In this document: piece by piece, positions 33,462 to 45,735 of the stretch
Layout: the number at the start of each line of letters is the position of its first letter
How positions within the stretch are numbered: the first letter of the stretch is position 1
Assembly (NCBI GenBank): GCA_948470475.1
Contig: OX419338.1
Coordinates: forward strand, 4,711,266 to 4,775,265
Source of the DNA: Galaxea fascicularis
Taxonomy: Eukaryota; Cnidaria; Anthozoa; Scleractinia; Euphylliidae
Length of the DNA: 64,000 nucleotides
Reading direction: 5' to 3'
Notes under the pieces: model-generated
Told to the model about the DNA's origin: nothing
Database searches by the model: none
The model's input: only the letters and a program-made list of their open reading frames with translations
Program-made: the position numbers and the translations under genes

Positions 33462-33630
33462 CCAAGGAAACTGTGGTGCTGCGTCGGTGGCGAAGTAGTA
33501 CACAAAAATTTGGTTTTATCAACCGAGTTGATAGTGTAAACTGACCACCGTGCAGGTATTCTACCTGTACGGTGGTCAATTTATATTTTATCAACTCCTG
33601 TGATAAAACCAAATTTTTGTGTACTATCGC
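33462..33630. repeat. Foldback repeat, near-perfect hairpin copy
   Basis: 'GAAACTGTGGTGCTGCGTCG' leads into GTACACAAAAATTTGGTTTTATCAAC...CCACCGTGCAGGTA, then a 3-nt loop, then the inverse back to AAATTTTTGTGTAC. The stem is about 68 bp with few mismatches. Confidence 0.85.
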
Positions 33631-33887
33631 CAAACAACTAAAACAACCATAAAAAGGATGAGACATGATGTTGAGACTGAATCAGAAAGGAATGAATAAC
33701 AACGAGACGAACGGGCAACGCGAGGGAAGAACTAGAATACTGAGAAATCTGAAGGAAGTCGCGATCGAGTTCGATTAGTTTCCTTGGCTTAAGCTCGAGA
33801 AATCAGTCCAAACTGAAGGTGGGCCGTCCCGACCCAGCTGCACACATCCAAAGGAACAAATATGAAGAGGGCACTTCCTTAAAATTT

Positions 33888-33992
33888 AGCCTGTGTCAGG
33901 CTAAGCTCGGTCAGTCAGTGCAGGCGAGCGAAACTCCATTCGCTCCTCCACCGTTTTCGCTCATCTCCACTAACTGAGTGCCTGGCACAGGA
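33888..33992. repeat. Short inverted repeat, GCCTGTGTCAGGC / GTGCCTGGCACAGG
   Basis: About 105 bp with mirrored ends and GAGCGAAA/TTTCGCTC inside. Small MITE-like unit. Confidence 0.5.
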
Positions 33993-34647
33993 TACTGAAA
34001 ACAAAATGAGAAAATACGGAGACGGTAGCTGGGTAAAGGACCGACAGGTGTAATGCCGTTACCATTGGGCATCGATCAATGGACACTTTGAACCAAAACA
34101 ACAATCAAATTAATGAGTTCCTTCCTCTGTTTAGCTTGCAACACGACGTTTTAGCTGACTGATTTCACTGTCGTTTCCGTTCAAAGCCGGTGAATACAGG
34201 TGGTTCGAGTTTCTGTTCATATGCCGGATGCCAACTTCATAATCTGTCGTTTGGAAAAGATACAGCGGTTTTGTCTGCGCCAACCGGTATATATTGAATT
34301 TACGACAGTATCCGCAGCGAGGTTTCTATTTAATGCATCCGGCAATTGTTATATTTGTTCATTGTTTTAGTAGCAAACCTCCTTCATAAAATCAATAATA
34401 GAATAACGTATGCCGAGGAAAGATGAAAGATTTTTAAAGGACAAAAGCTCCCAAGGATTTCCTGTTGAATTCGCCAGATAGTTTCAAAAAATAAATTGAA
34501 ACGTTTGCAAGAAATAGGGAAAATTCAAGGAACAAAAACAGGGGAATAACTAGCGGAATAATATTAGATGCAGTATATATAATATCGGTTTATGTACAGG
34601 ATATTTTAACATGTCCTCAAGTGACTTAGTTTTACCTACCTGCCAGG

Positions 34648-35030
34648 CATAAATCCCGGGAGGGTACTCCCTTATATGCGAGCTATATGGGTATGTGCGG
34701 CGCCGAAGGGTATGGTTTTTTAGCCGTTTTGGTCTGAAATAGGGTATGATAGGGACTTGAATCGGCAAGGCATTATGCAACCTGCTTTATAGTGTGGAAT
34801 TTTAAGCTCAGTCGAAACGTTGTACAGTTTTGCATCCTACTCAATAAAAGCGTACAAACATTGTCTTTAACATTGGTCTGACCTAGGGAACTGATTATAA
34901 GGCAGGTCTGAGATAGGGTAGGGAAAATCACAGATTTTGGTATGAAATAGGGTCAGGGTTTAAGAGTGCCGCACGCCCCCACCCAATTTTTCTGAAAGTA
35001 CCCCCCCCCCCAGGGCATAAACTCACGAGT
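34648..35030. repeat. GGGAGGGTACTCCC repeat
   Basis: Begins CCCGGGAGGGTACTCCCTTA, has 'GGGTATGTGCGGCGCCGAAG' and several 'AAATAGGGT' units, ends in 'AAAGTACCCCCCCCCCAGGG'. The ends are loosely inverted. Non-coding interspersed repeat. Confidence 0.65.
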
Positions 35031-37450
35031 GAAGTCCCCCATTTACAAGAGTCGTGCAACACGTCCTTGTCTGAAAAGCCAGACAGTATTATCAGTTTCT
35101 TTCCTGTGATTGTCGTCAGAACACGATTTTAATTTCAGCAATCTCACAAAATCATTTAAAAATTTTTTCAACAGATAGTTTACGTTTGATCTTTACGACA
35201 CAACAGTGTGGTTCTACTGACGTGGTTCGGACATCTAAATCGCTACTAAATCATCTTTAAGAGCATTTATCACCAAAGATCACGGCCGGCAGATCTGAGG
35301 TGGAAGGAGCCGGTTTATTTGACCTCTAACATGGCATTTTAAAATCCTTCAGGCATAATTCAAAACGTCTGTTTACTAAATATCGAATTAATTGCTTGGA
35401 CTATACTTTTTCACTGAAGTTACATTTTGAGTGTACCTTTAGCAACATTCACCAGATATCTGTAAGGAAACAACAAACAAACTAAAGAAAATCAACGCAC
35501 GTAGTCAAAATCGATATTGGTGAAGTTTGAGTATCAAGTAAACCGTGGTAATTCGAGTAGAAAGATTTTTAAATCTTTAAACTTTTAAACCATACGAAAA
35601 TATGGCGGAACGGGGATTTAGCGGCCAACAGAACAAGAACGACTCGCGTCAGTGTTTCTCGTGAGATCTTTTGTGCATGAAAGTCATTTCTTGGCGCGTT
35701 CTTCCCTGTATTCATAAATTTGATTCTACTTTCGTATGCTGGACAGATATCATACATTGTACAAATGTGTTTGGTTGATCAGAAAATGACAGGCAAGGTT
35801 TGGAAAATCAAAAGCAATTTGGAGCAGATGCTCAGATCACTTAAATTTCAGTCGGGGCAGGCGATCAGACATGCACACTTGCTGTTGAATGTGGCCCTCA
35901 TGTGAAAAACGGCCAATGTTTGTCTAGTTTAAACGCAAAAAGCGACTCCTTGTACCTTCCACACCCACTTACTTCTCGCCTTAAATTGTAGGTACAACCT
36001 TCTTCTTCAAGAGCCAGGAATGAAAGTTAAAGTCATAACTCCTGGAAATCAGGAAAGTAAGTTTTATCAGCCCTAGTGCGCCAATTTGGGCCTTTTCTTC
36101 TCTGTCACTTCACCGGTTATGAATGATGTCCAGGCATCCTGCGCGATGAGGAGTAAATGTGGTCGTATAAATTCATATGCTATTACTGAAGAGCCCTAAA
36201 ATGTTACGGGAACGTTTTTAAGATCAATCATATTTATTCATTCTATATGTCAGCTTTTCACTGTTTATGAGGTTAAATCAACATCATCTGATTCAGCCGT
36301 TTTCTGTTTTTGTGCGCGCACTGTTAGATAGCTGCGTTTTCCAGCGTAAAATTTTTAGTGCGACTTAAAAAAAATACCGACTGGTATCAACATCGCTCAA
36401 GACTGTCTTTCTCATAAGATCTTATACAATGCTGCAGAGTCATTTCTCAACACATTGCGTCCTGTATTATTAAAATTGACTTAAACCGTTTCGAAAGACA
36501 GGTAATCAAAGCCGTAGCTAGAGAAAATGAATTTGCATGGAGACAATTAATATAGCAAACCCAAATGAGTCTTTTTTGATGTTTATTTGTTTTTTTTTTT
36601 CAAGTTTGGCCTCCTAAAGGAGCTGCCTATGTAGTTTACTTTACATTTTCACCTGAAACACACACAGAAACAAACGAAAAAGAAAAGAAGAGGCTTGAAA
36701 CCTTCAAAATTTTCACCGATGCAAGTGCCTCGATTCGCCTCTGTCCAGTCTACGAATTAAAAGTTACGGCTTTACGAAATACTTAACAAGTAAAGTAGGT
36801 ACCGGGTAAAAGCTACGGCCTCCACTTCGGCGAATAATATCAACAACGATTCGGGAAGTTGAAAGCATGAGTTTCCGAGAACAAATTGCGACGATAACGG
36901 CCTGGCGAAACGATTTTTGACATCTCTACTTTCGGGATCCGGAGATTTAAGGGAGACGCCAGCAGATGTACTGACAATCTCACTCTGTTAATAAAACTCT
37001 GAGAACTTGCTACTTGTTAACGAAACATAGTTTATAACCGAAAGTTTAAAACAATCAAACTGAACACCTTTCATGGCACGAGACTCATCTGCAATTGTCT
37101 ATGTACTTCAGTGCTGGTCAAATTAGTTTCGATATGTCAACACTTTCTGTACCCCAAGGGATGGACGGCAGCACAACGAACAGTGATGTTCCGCCCGCTG
37201 CAGCTCGCGAACTCAAAACTTTCTCGAAGCAGTTTTCTTCTCTCTCAATCAAACATCAAAACTGAAAACTATGGGGCGCGCTCCTCTTGTGTACCTAGTG
37301 TGCCAACGGTGACAAAAGTGTCAGTCTTGCCACTGATTTCCGTCTCCGTTGTGTGTGTATCAGGGATAGTTAGCAACGACGACGGCAAAGACGGGCGATG
37401 GGAACGCCACGAAAAGGTAGGTTAAATTTCTCTAAAAGAATATGTTGAAC
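35031..37450. other. Intergenic DNA
   Basis: No gene recognised. A short open segment 35992-36058 (+) sits between AG and GTAAGT and reads YNLLLQEPGMKVKVITPG, but no partner exon was found. Confidence 0.35.
37366..37440 (+). repeat. Partial end of the GCAACGACGACGG inverted-repeat element
   Basis: 'GTTAGCAACGACGACGGC' then 'GGGAACGCCACGAAAAGGTA' and 'GGTTAAATT' follows the end of the copy at 56735-56790. Confidence 0.55.
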
Positions 37451-37685
37451 TGCAGATTAAGGGAAGCAGAAGATGTGAAAGATCTTCGCAGCTGTGGAAA
37501 ACATTTGAGCAGTAGCATTAAGGGAGCCTGACTTAATTCAGGCTTACGCGGGATCCCCATCCATGACCTCTGCGATACCGGTGCAGTGCTCCATGACCAA
37601 CTGAGCTAACAACTGAAGCCAACTGGGAGGAACTAGCTCGTAATAAACCGTGAGTGATAAAGTCAATAAATATGAATGTATGAGG
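37450..37685 (-). mobile_element. tRNA-derived SINE (family C), first unit of a tandem pair
   Basis: Minus strand: GTTAGCTCAGTTGGTCATGG (A box), 'GAGCACTGCACCGGTATCGC', AGAGGTCATGGATGGGGATC (worn B box), then AAGCCTGAATTAAGTCAGGC hairpin and 'TGCGAAGATCTTTCACATCT', ending at CTGCAGTTCAACATAT. I recall this head-plus-hairpin arrangement from coral genomes. Confidence 0.8.
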
Positions 37686-37885
37686 ATCACATATATTGAA
37701 CTGCAGATTAAAGAAAGATTGTCGCATTGTGAACGCTGCTTGAACAGCGGTGAAAAGGAAACCTGAAAAAAGTTCATGCTTGGCGGGTGAGATTCGAAGC
37801 ACAATGTCCACTGCGACAACGGTGCAGTGCACAAGCAACAATTTCTCTGCACGCGCATTTCGCATCATGTCTCTGCGGTCCTCTT
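37686..37885 (-). mobile_element. SINE family C, second diverged unit
   Basis: Minus strand shows TGCACTGCACCGTTGTCGCA, 'GTGCTTCGAATCTCAC' (B box), 'AACTTTTTTCAGG', then 'AATGCGACAATCTTTCTTTA' and the same ending CTGCAGTTCAATATAT as its neighbour. The two units lie head to tail. Confidence 0.7.
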
Positions 37886-38309
37886 CAAAAGAACAACGTG
37901 AAATTACCAAAATTAAAGTTTTGTCCTGAACCTGAGGGCAAAACGGCAAACTTTTCTCTCTTTTTCTCCTATTCTGCGCCGTTCATATTGTTTGGCTCCT
38001 GGATTGGCTTCTCTCTTAAGTTGAAGAAGAGGTTCAGTGAAATTAGTGTTGAAGTATATATGCATTTGGCAATTTCGTTACCGTGGACTCTGTCATCGCC
38101 TTTGTCATTGCAAGTTTCATTTATTAAGGACCTTGCAAAAATGCTCTCAATGTTGCACACCATCAACATGACATTTTTAGGCCGAGCATGTTGGTTGTGT
38201 TTGAACACAACGATCGGAGTTTATTGGTAGTTGAAATGTCGACACGCATCAACGCTCAACAAGGTTCAAAACGTACCTAAAAAGTTGAACAGAGTAGTAT
38301 TCAACCAAA

Positions 38310-38550
38310 ATTTGCCGGGTTTTATCAACTCAGCTGATAATGAAAACTGGCACCGTAAAGAGATTCAACGTTTCGACCGTAAGCCCTTCCTCTGTACGCT
38401 CTGACGAAGGGCTAGCGCTCTAAACTTCACTACTTTTTGAAGCTCTTGCAGTGGCCAATTTGCATTATCAACTCCGTTGATAAAACCAAATTTTCATGTA
38501 CAACTCCCCCAGCGACGCAGCACCACAGTTTCTTCAGAAACTAATCAGCG
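38310..38550 (-). repeat. Foldback repeat family, long copy
   Basis: 'TTTTATCAACTCAGCTGATA', 'CAACGTTTCGACCGTAAGCC-CTTCCTC', 'TCTGACGAAGGGCTAGCGCT', 'TATCAACTCCGTTGATAAAA', ending 'AGCGACGCAGCACCACAGTT'. It is the reverse orientation of the 28765 copy and keeps the CGTTTCGA...GCCCTTC stem-loop. Confidence 0.85.
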
Positions 38551-38555
38551 TTGGA

Positions 38556-41500
38556 TGCTGGTGGCCTACAACGGGCACTTATGTTTTGAGGCCGACTCGT
38601 TTCTTGGACACATTAAATTAAGTTAGCTCGTGTGACAACTGATACAATGGGTCTAGATTTTAAACTCATGGTGTAACCAGAATTACATGAAGTCACTAGT
38701 CATCCTCTTATTCAGGATAATATAAAAAATTAGTTAATGCAACAAAAATGCATTTCCCTTACAGATATCTGGTGAATGTTATGTCATGTTTTACACCCAC
38801 ACGACATTAAACGAAAAATGTCGACCAAGGGAGTTATGCCGAGTCTTATTTAGGACAGCAGAAGGGAGCGGCTTAATGCAACAAAAAACGCAATTTTTGG
38901 AGATAAATTGGCCGTGGTCTGAGCTACAAAACAGAAGAGCAAAAAAATATTAACGAAATAATTCACAAAATAGCCGACGGAGTTATCGTCCGGGCGATTG
39001 TAACAGCATCATTGATCCCTGTTCGCCCACCTGCACTTAGCCAAAACAACAACGTGCAGACAATCTTAAGCCAATAACAGGAAGACCTAAACTGATTTTC
39101 ATTCTACTTCAATAAAACGGAAGGGCAACTGTGGTTTATATTTCCTTTAGACTTCCTAGGTAAAATTGCCATCATTGTAATATTTCGCAAGCAAACTCGA
39201 CTGATTTTTTTGTGGAAACAGATGCCTCTGTTTACAAGCGCAGCAGAATATTAGAGTGCAGTTTCAACGACGGTATGCATGCAGCCAGGGTTTGTGTTTA
39301 TGCGTCTTTCTGTTATAAATTTTGTATGGTTTTCACGAAACACCTTAACCGCAATTAAGTGATTATGAAACTGTTAAGCGGTACAATCCTAGCATATCTT
39401 GTGGATCTTGTTGGTTGCATTGCATTTCTAGACTTACAAAATCAAACAGCATTTCGATGGGTTAGAAATCAACAGTTATAGATAAAACATACCAGAAGTA
39501 ACACTTGAATATCTACTATCTATCTAGTCTACTGGTGGCACTAGAATCTTTTTTAACACGTAGCCTTGGTTTATCGATGCAACATCGTTTCACGCGACGG
39601 ACCTTTACCCATAGCACTGAAATTCAGTAGGATTACTTGTACCCAGCGCGCTCGCACACCATTTCGTAAAGTAAACAATAACAGTTGCGCTTCCCGTGAA
39701 AAACTCCGTGAAAAACTCCGTTTCACGGGAACAATTACAAACCATGATCTTTACAAGGTTCGCGAGTGTAGGTGTCCAAAAGCCCACGAAGAAGATCCTT
39801 TTTACCTTCGGTTCTCTAGCGTTGATAAATAAATTTTGACTTTTTACCTGATAAAACTAAAAGTAAATTGTGAATTCTCATCCATATACCCCTAGGCAAA
39901 ACATTGAGAATTAAGCTGGCTCTAAAATGTGGAACAAATCACTTTATTTTACCACCGAGAGAACATTTTACACTCATTTAGACGTTTATTTTTTCCGATT
40001 TAAGATTAAAATATCGTCAGTTAAATAAATTGCCCGCAATTGCGAGATTAAGAAAATGGGTGGCTTGTTTGCTATGAGAAGTTTGAGTGAGCCTGTCTTG
40101 GCGTTTATTTTTTTATTTCAGATTTTATGGGATATTCTTTAACATTATCGTAAAGTTAACTTAAGGTAAAGTATCCTTTATCCGTGGTAATAAAAGAGCT
40201 GCCCCTGGGGTTGTCTTGGTTAAGACTTTGGTCTTGCTATGGCCTTGTCACAAACATTTTTGGAAATACAAAGGCCAACAGAAAGGTCGAAATCTATCGA
40301 CATTTTAACTGAATATTTGTCCCTGTAATATCCAATGATTTTACCTGTTTAATTTACCTAGAGTTCCTTTGTTAAAGCCGTTAGTACGTTTCGTTCACCT
40401 GAACGCTTGTTGACCAAAAAGAGCACACACAACTCGTAGCTTGTTTGCAATTGTTTGCAGTATTGAATCCGATGTTGTAACCAAGTGAAGATTTCGCACA
40501 AGTTTGTTATTCCTTGAATCTGGCCAACATGCGTTCGACTTTTGTTGACCTGCTATTAGTCAAATGTTGAAACCATTGACACTGGAAACACGCCTCAACA
40601 CAACTGCGACACGCAATTGTTCGTTTTTGGTAAACTGCCCATTCGTAAGGCCTCGAACGCCTCAGAAATTTTAACTGTGATGACCGAAAAACAGCAATTT
40701 CTTGAACTTGACTTAAACCGAGTTTTGTGGTCTTGAAACAAAAATTCCCGCTGTCTTTGGAGGAGCAAATATACCGTTTAAAGTGCAACGACCTTTTAGC
40801 CATGATTTCCGTCAAGACACTGCGAGTTTGGAAATGTTTTTAAATGGGAGAATAAGATGACCTGCTGTGACTAATTTTCATTTCATGAAAAATCTGACCA
40901 AATTGTGTTAGCTTCAGTACCGAAATAAAATTCAATGGAGAGGCCGTAAATAGTCTGAAAACATGAACATAAAAACGTGTCTAAATATTCCTTTTGGTTT
41001 TCCTGGTGTCTCTTACGCCACTTGCTGCGGGAAATCATTCTTCATCTTGTTTGAGCTGCTTTCAACGCACGACAAAAGACAGTTGTACTGATATTTCATC
41101 CCACAAGGCATGCATGTCTGGAATACTGTATATGTTGTGGAAATGTACGGTAAAGACTAAAACAATGTTGTGTGAAAGCCTCTGAAAAGGTTACAACACC
41201 CGTTCGACGTGTTTTACAATTAAAGTGATGGGTAAAAAAATTTTGCGCGCGTGCGTTTGCTGAGCAATATAGTTGAGCGAAATGTTCAAAAGATTTTGGA
41301 TTAAAAAGAATGAAAATTTAAGGCAATTTAAATGTTTTTTGGGAAGCTTTCAACATTTATCATTGAGTTTGGACATTGGACGACCTTTTGAAATGGTTTA
41401 AACATTTAATTATTAAAACATATTAAGAGAACAGAACGGTTAGACTCCAATTGGGGCCCAGTCAGACATTTCGTGTGAAGACTGAAATTTTGATCGTGTT

Positions 41501-44500
41501 TTCAGATGTACTAACTGGTTATCTGCCGTTTTATTTACTCGAGGTACGTTACGTGTTTCTAATTGCCGGGATCAGGAGCTCATGAACGGTATTGCGGGTT
41601 TTACAAGATCCCAGTTTGCATTCGTTGCAATGCCGGCATGTTCTTTTGCATTGCAGGGTGTCTTTCTACAGATTTGAATCAAGGACAATAAAATGCCAAG
41701 TGGTTCAAGGGCCTCTGTCATTGGAGTTCTGCAATTTTCATACGAGAACTCAATAAACAGAGATGCTACTTAATGACCTTTACTCATGCCGAAACATTCT
41801 TATCAATCGATTTTTTTTGCGACAGAAAGTCACCCATAGTACATTTTTGGCCGTGGCTGCAAAATGAATTGGTAGAATTTGACAACTTTAGGTTATACTT
41901 TTCAAAATGCAACCCATTTCCATCCTTGTCATCCCGTAACAGAAGAAGATGGTATTTATTGTCGTTGTAGTAACACCAGTTTTAAATAAACAAATTGTTT
42001 CATTATTTTTGAGTTTCCCTGATTTCAGGGGCACCCAACGACAAGTTTCTGTTTGGTGGAGGGTAGTTCGCCTTAGGTTTTCGGCGTCTATCAAAGCCGG
42101 AGTGCACTCGGATTTTCGTAACTGAAACGTGGCCTTAAATCTTTGCAATGGCGAAATAGTAGTCCCTGACGTTTTTGGAAGGGTCATATTTGCTGTTTTA
42201 GGCAGTCAAAAACGTCACTGGCACTTTCGGAAAGCAAGCAGTTGCCTAAAAAGCAATTTCTTAAAGGAAGATTTTGTTCCCTAAAATTTTCGGGCAATGA
42301 AACAAATGAAGATCAAATTCGTCTAGCTAATGGAAACCACTTTGAAACAGGCTTCAAACACGATAATATGCCTTTTGCAGCTTTAGGTTGTTTTGGCTCG
42401 TTGGATGCCCTGTGACAAGGGGCATCCAAGACACCTCATTTTAGCATTTTACAGCGGTCCGAAATAGCATGACAGAGCTCTCTTAATCTACATGCAACAA
42501 AGGAAATAAAAGAGTGTAATGAGTACAATGCATAGAAGGTATGGCATTTGATTCTGTAACGAGCAGAAGAAAAGAGGCAAACGCAGCGAAAAATAGGAGG
42601 GGGTGTTCGACTTACAAAAGATGTTGTTTTCTTCAACAGTTTTGTGCGCACACATTGGTAACGAAGATCTAGTTGTAGTTGCTGGAGATTTCGATCGACA
42701 AGAAATCTTTCTCTTAAACCCTTAACTTTGAAGAGCTACTGTTGTTGCTCTAGGAGGATGTGAAGTTCACTGAGGAACATTTTCGGTCACAATCGTTCGT
42801 CATGAACTCTCACAAAATTCTTCGATGAGGAAACCTTTCTGCTAAGAGATCTCTTCCTCGGTGTGTCAACGTTCAGTAGGGGCTAAGACGACCCTTACTC
42901 TAGTTTCCTAACTTGAACCTCAAGTGAGTGAAACTTAGTAACTTTGATTTGTAACTCGTTAAAAGTATTTGTGTAGATTCTTTTAAACTAATATTGCCGA
43001 GTTTTAGACTAATATTAATAGCTTTAAATGAATAACTTTTCGTAAACTGTAGATCTGGCTGAATTGACTGCGGCGTGGCTGCACTGAGTTGGGAGAACTG
43101 ATGAACGCAGTGTGTTTTTATGTTTATTGAGTTGTACGCTATCAACTATTGCCGCGTAAAAAGAAACTAAAACAGTGTGTCTACCATCTCTCAGGCTCTC
43201 AGTTATTCCCCATTAAATGTGCAGTACAGGCAATTGAAGAATTTCAAATTTCTAGTTGCGATGCGACGAGTTACAAGCCGGCGAGGAACCCGTAAATTGT
43301 TTGATGAAACGTCGAGAGCAGCATGCGGATGACTAAAGCAATGAAGAAAATGGACATGGTGACTGACGTACATTCAGATGGTACTAGGTACATCTATACC
43401 TTACTTTAGATGTATTAAAATTGATTTTCACGCGCAAGTTATTCGTATCATCTAGGTTTACCGATTCCCCCCCAAAAACAAACAAAAGATAAAAAACGAC
43501 AAGACAGTAGATAGGGTACCGAATAGCGAAGTGCAGTGTGCTTGCTCAAACCAAAAGATAGAACTCGATTTAAATTTAAGGTCAAAGTCTGGCTAAAACC
43601 TTCCAGAATTTTATTGCTTTCACAGAGCGACTGTCTGCATCATTTTGCTTCCATCATGTAGTTTTATATTTGACTTCGAGGTTTATTTCAAAACCCCCTC
43701 CTCCCATGCACATATATATTTACTTTTTGGAAGTTGATTTTCGTTTACTTTGACTCATAACAGAAAAATCAATAAAGTAAATATCACTGTAATTGGGTTA
43801 TATGCTGGCTTTTAAGCCTAAAAGCTTACATTCATAACAATTGCAAAAGAAAAGAAATCATAAAGTTAAATTTCACGCCCTCGCGTTCCAACAAAAACCA
43901 CTATATATTATGAAATAATATCATTTTATTGCTGTGTCAAAAATAATAGAAAATTCAAATATTGTACAAAAACTCAAATATTGTATGTGTACGTTTTGAT
44001 AAAGACCGAACTGCAAAGAGCAATTGATGGAAAATTCCGAAGGCAGTACTTAAGATTAAAGTGCATCTCTATCATTTTATTTGCTTTCAACTTCTCATTT
44101 TGAGCCAAGTGACTCTTTCCCAAACATCGGAGTAGTACTAAACACATAATTTTTTCTAAGGATCGGAAAACACAGATGAAATAGCGATAACGCCAACAGA
44201 GTACAGTCATTCAAAATATATACACTGTTAATGAAACAAATTACTTCATCGCCTACTTTTAAAACCTGTTTGCTTTTTAGTCCTGTCTCGATGAGGCGAG
44301 AGCAATTTGAAATCCGGCGTTGATTTTTCACCTTGAGAAAATTAGAGAAGCAAATGGAATAAAAAGCCAAACAAAATGTACCGTATAGGGGAACAAATGA
44401 ATACATTAGACTGAATTTTGGCATTTATTTGAGTAATTGTTCTTCAATTTCTGGTTTTCTTTTTCGGTAAGGTTGCCGTCTGCTTAAGTGATAATTAGAA

Positions 44501-45579
44501 CCACGCGCAGAATTATTTGCCATCGTTAATTGCTCCGAACTGGACAATGGAAAAACTATAAACGATTTAATTTAGGGTGAAATGCTTTCACCAAGGAAGG
44601 AAAACAGTTAGTTTTATAGGCCGCCCGGCCCTGAAGCTATTGAAGTAAAAACTAATTCGGGTTAATACTCCGAGTGGCTTCTCAGCCGCATATAAAGGTT
44701 TCACCGTTTGACGGAAAGGAAATCAAATAGCATATAACATTATTATGAATTAAATTCGTTTCGTTTTTTCCACCAAGTTATATAATGTCAGCTCGTGCCA
44801 GGTGTACAGATCAGAAAGCAGAGGCAGCTGAAATTAGAGACGTTTTGTATTGTTGACAGCTGGGGGGAATAGAAGAGAATAAAAAGCCGTTAATTTGCAA
44901 CCATCAACTATTTTCCATTGTTTGAATTGCCACGTGCCACTCACCCTCGTGCGACGAACGCGATTGGTTTGTTGAAGCAAACGGTCATATCCCCATAAAA
45001 GTGCTTTATTCTTCTCGGTTTTTAGAAACCGGTAACATTTAACGCCATGCCTACTAAGAGTCAATGATTTGTGATCAACAGCACTTTTCTGCGCAATTCA
45101 GTTTAAAAACCGCAGCACTGCGTAAAACCTGATAAGCACATAAAAAGAAATTTTTGGCAATCTCGGTGTTATCTCTGATTAAATACTCTTAAATGATTGA
45201 AAAAAAAAAATGATATTTTGGGTTGAGTTTTTTTAATAATTCAGATTGTATTCATTCGCTAAATATTTTATTAACGCATCAACCAATGTTTTGAAAGTCA
45301 TCTCGAAGTTAAGTGTACAAACAAATGTGAGTATTTTTTCAAGCAAAATTGCATTAGGCAGAGATAAACAGAAAACGGTCTGAATATCCTACTCATTGAA
45401 TGAGATGTATTTGACCTCTTTAAAATAAATGGTTCGTGTTTACGACTTTGAGTTTTCAGCATATCTGAGCAGTAATTGCCGAATAACAATGCTTCTAATT
45501 GTCTCGGCGAATCAAACGCCTCTGTCAAACTGTTTGTTGTTTCACAAGGAATAGAAAATGAAACAGTAATGGCTTGCCC
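38556..45579. other. Gene-free intergenic DNA upstream of the TLX gene
   Basis: About 7 kb, AT-rich, with no coding exon I can support on either strand; short open frames lack family motifs and splice context. Some could be regulatory DNA of the receptor gene. Confidence 0.4.
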
Positions 45580-45582
45580 TTG

Positions 45583-45590
45583 GCCAATCA
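45583..45590 (+). promoter_or_regulatory. CCAAT box upstream of the TLX gene
   Basis: GCCAATCAG about 150 bp before the start codon. No TATA box recognised nearby. Confidence 0.35.
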
Positions 45591-45735
45591 GCTTTGCGTT
45601 CCATCTAAGGCTTCCTGACATTTGCTATTAAGCTGGCCTCTCCGAGCAAGGTGCACGATTCTTCTAAAACGTTGCTCCCCTGCGCAGTGAGAAAATCTGA
45701 TGTGGACAGCCAACGCAGCAAATTTTCCATCAAGG

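Noticed and set aside
35720..36058. Possible two-exon gene on the + strand
   Set aside because: An AG...GTAAGT-bounded segment exists but the pieces do not join into a recognisable protein.
37545..37620. tRNA gene on the minus strand
   Set aside because: The head is tRNA-like but worn at the B box and followed by a SINE tail.
37787..38230. 147-codon + strand frame
   Set aside because: Starts inside a SINE, no family features, no splice or promoter context.
45298..45621. 107-codon minus-strand frame upstream of the TLX gene
   Set aside because: Overlaps the likely promoter, no family features.
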